Positions 6,231 through 6,805 of a DNA stretch of 6,805 nucleotides are shown piece after piece. Origin of the DNA: Spirochaeta sp. (lineage in GTDB: Bacteria; Spirochaetota; Spirochaetia; DSM-27196; SLAA01); contig JAIVHN010000246.1 in the NCBI GenBank assembly GCA_020201015.1, positions 1 to 6,805 of the forward strand, given 5' to 3'. Position numbers and translations under genes: made by a program. Position 1 is the stretch's first letter; the number at the start of each line of letters is the position of its first letter. The notes beneath the pieces were generated by a model, which was given only the letters and a program-made list of their open reading frames with translations, was not told where the DNA came from and did not search any database.

Positions 6231-6757
6231 AACATCACCTTACTATTCGTCGTGCTATCTTGAGCCTGGTATTGCTTGCTGTGGCCCCTGCAGCCTTTTC
6301 GCAGATGTCCTTCGCCGCCGGCTTGGGAGCAAACTTCTTCCGCTACGAGACGCCGTACCTTACCGCCCTCGCCGCGACCTATCTGTATGAGTACACCGAG
6401 GGCGTGGAGCTCAACATAGGCGGAGAGTTTGCTATCAGCACCACTGAGGACGATGACGGCGATACTGTGCCGCGATTCTTGCTCCCGGCCAATCTTGGGT
6501 TGAACTTTGTTTTTCCGTACAACCAAGTCTCGGTAGTTTTTGGTACCGGGATCACACCCGTGCTTTTCATTGATGAGGAAAGTGACCCCAGTTTTCTGAT
6601 GGGCCCATACGCAAAAGGGGCCGTGCGGGTGCAGGTGCATCCCTACATGAGTTGGTTTGTAGAAGTTCAGCAGGATCTTCTCATTGGTGGGAGCGACTGG
6701 ATTAACACCGGAACCCGCGCGAGTTCCGGCATTGTCTTTTCATTCGAGAACCGGTAG
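6227..6757 (+). CDS. Small secreted protein, probable outer-membrane beta-barrel
   Basis: A predicted exported protein of 176 residues. The signal peptide has basic residues in MKHHLTIRR, a hydrophobic core (10-22) and likely cleavage after AFS (23-25). The mature part alternates short hydrophobic or aromatic strands with Gly and acidic loops, for example FAAGLGANFFRY (29-40), VELNIGGEFAI (60-70), an acidic loop EDDDGD (74-79), VSVVFGTGI (101-109) and GIVFSFENR at the end. This is the look of a small 8-stranded barrel, although the last residue is Arg rather than the usual Phe. GGAGG lies 10 nt before the ATG, inside repeat copy 2. Without the repeat-bounded insert the gene would follow the importer operon directly, so a link with it is possible but not shown. 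I do not recognise a named family. Confidence 0.8.
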   Translation: MKHHLTIRRAILSLVLLAVAPAAFSQMSFAAGLGANFFRYETPYLTALAATYLYEYTEGVELNIGGEFAISTTEDDDGDTVPRFLLPANLGLNFVFPYNQVSVVFGTGITPVLFIDEESDPSFLMGPYAKGAVRVQVHPYMSWFVEVQQDLLIGGSDWINTGTRASSGIVFSFENR

Positions 6758-6760
6758 CAC

Positions 6761-6805
6761 CTAAAAGCGGTACCGGAACCCGATACTTCGTAGTATCACA
6801 CATAG
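6761..6805 (-). CDS. C-terminal end of a convergent gene, possibly an outer-membrane beta-barrel protein
   Basis: On the minus strand the last 14 codons before TAG (6763-6761) read LCVILRSIGFRYRF. A final strand with alternating aromatic residues and a terminal Phe is the classic C-terminal signature of outer-membrane barrel proteins. The stop lies only 3 bp from the stop of the preceding convergent gene. Only 14 codons are in the window, so this rests on a short pattern. Confidence 0.4.
   Translation of the reverse strand, partial: LCVILRSIGFRYRF

Noticed and set aside
6782..6797. Hairpin GATACT-TCGT-AGTATC as a terminator
   Set aside because: The stem is only 6 bp, A+T-rich and without a T-run, and the same bases fit the coding end of a convergent gene.

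Overview
The window is 6.8 kb of moderately G+C-rich bacterial DNA with tightly packed genes. It holds two transport loci, one on each strand, and a rearranged spot downstream of the second. A Gram-negative-type envelope is indicated by a lipoprotein with a lipobox, a small signal-peptide-bearing beta-barrel candidate, and the tail of a possible second barrel protein ending in Phe. Together with an RbsA-type sugar ATPase, a PEGA lipoprotein and a DUF4143 ATPase, this fits a spirochaete best. That assignment is an inference, because there is no rRNA or other marker gene here.

Layout. (1) Positions 1-1146, minus strand: the first 382 codons of a double-domain ABC ATPase of the ribose/galactose importer class. 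It starts at GTG, has a good Shine-Dalgarno and an extended -10 promoter candidate, and runs off the left edge. (2) 1147-1384: a divergent intergenic region carrying promoter candidates for both directions. (3) 1385-1804: a PEGA-domain lipoprotein. (4) 1923-4951: a complete three-gene importer of the FecBCD/BtuFCD class (binding protein, permease, ATPase), with an 18-bp gap and then a 4-bp ATGA overlap, clearly one operon. (5) 4963-6228: a repeat-bounded segment. A direct repeat of 67 bp (one mismatch) lies just after the importer operon and again just before the next gene. Between the copies sits a DUF4143-family ATPase gene that has lost its extreme 5' end, including the first Gly of its P-loop. 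(6) 6227-6757: a small secreted beta-barrel candidate whose ribosome binding site and first two start-codon bases belong to the second repeat copy. (7) 6761-6805: the last 14 codons of a probable convergent gene.

How the parts fit. Genes 4a-c form a complete ATP-driven importer for an iron complex, or for another ligand of this transporter class (cobalamin, haem, molybdate). The barrel gene at 6227 would directly follow the importer operon if the repeat-bounded 1,195-bp unit were absent, so the simplest history is that the ATPase segment arrived by insertion or duplication at the barrel gene's start codon. The repeat also holds a 13-codon reading frame with its own Shine-Dalgarno. Its stop overlaps the barrel gene's ATG, which suggests translational coupling. 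The single base that differs between the copies is synonymous in that small frame. This duplicated leader is the most unusual structure in the window.
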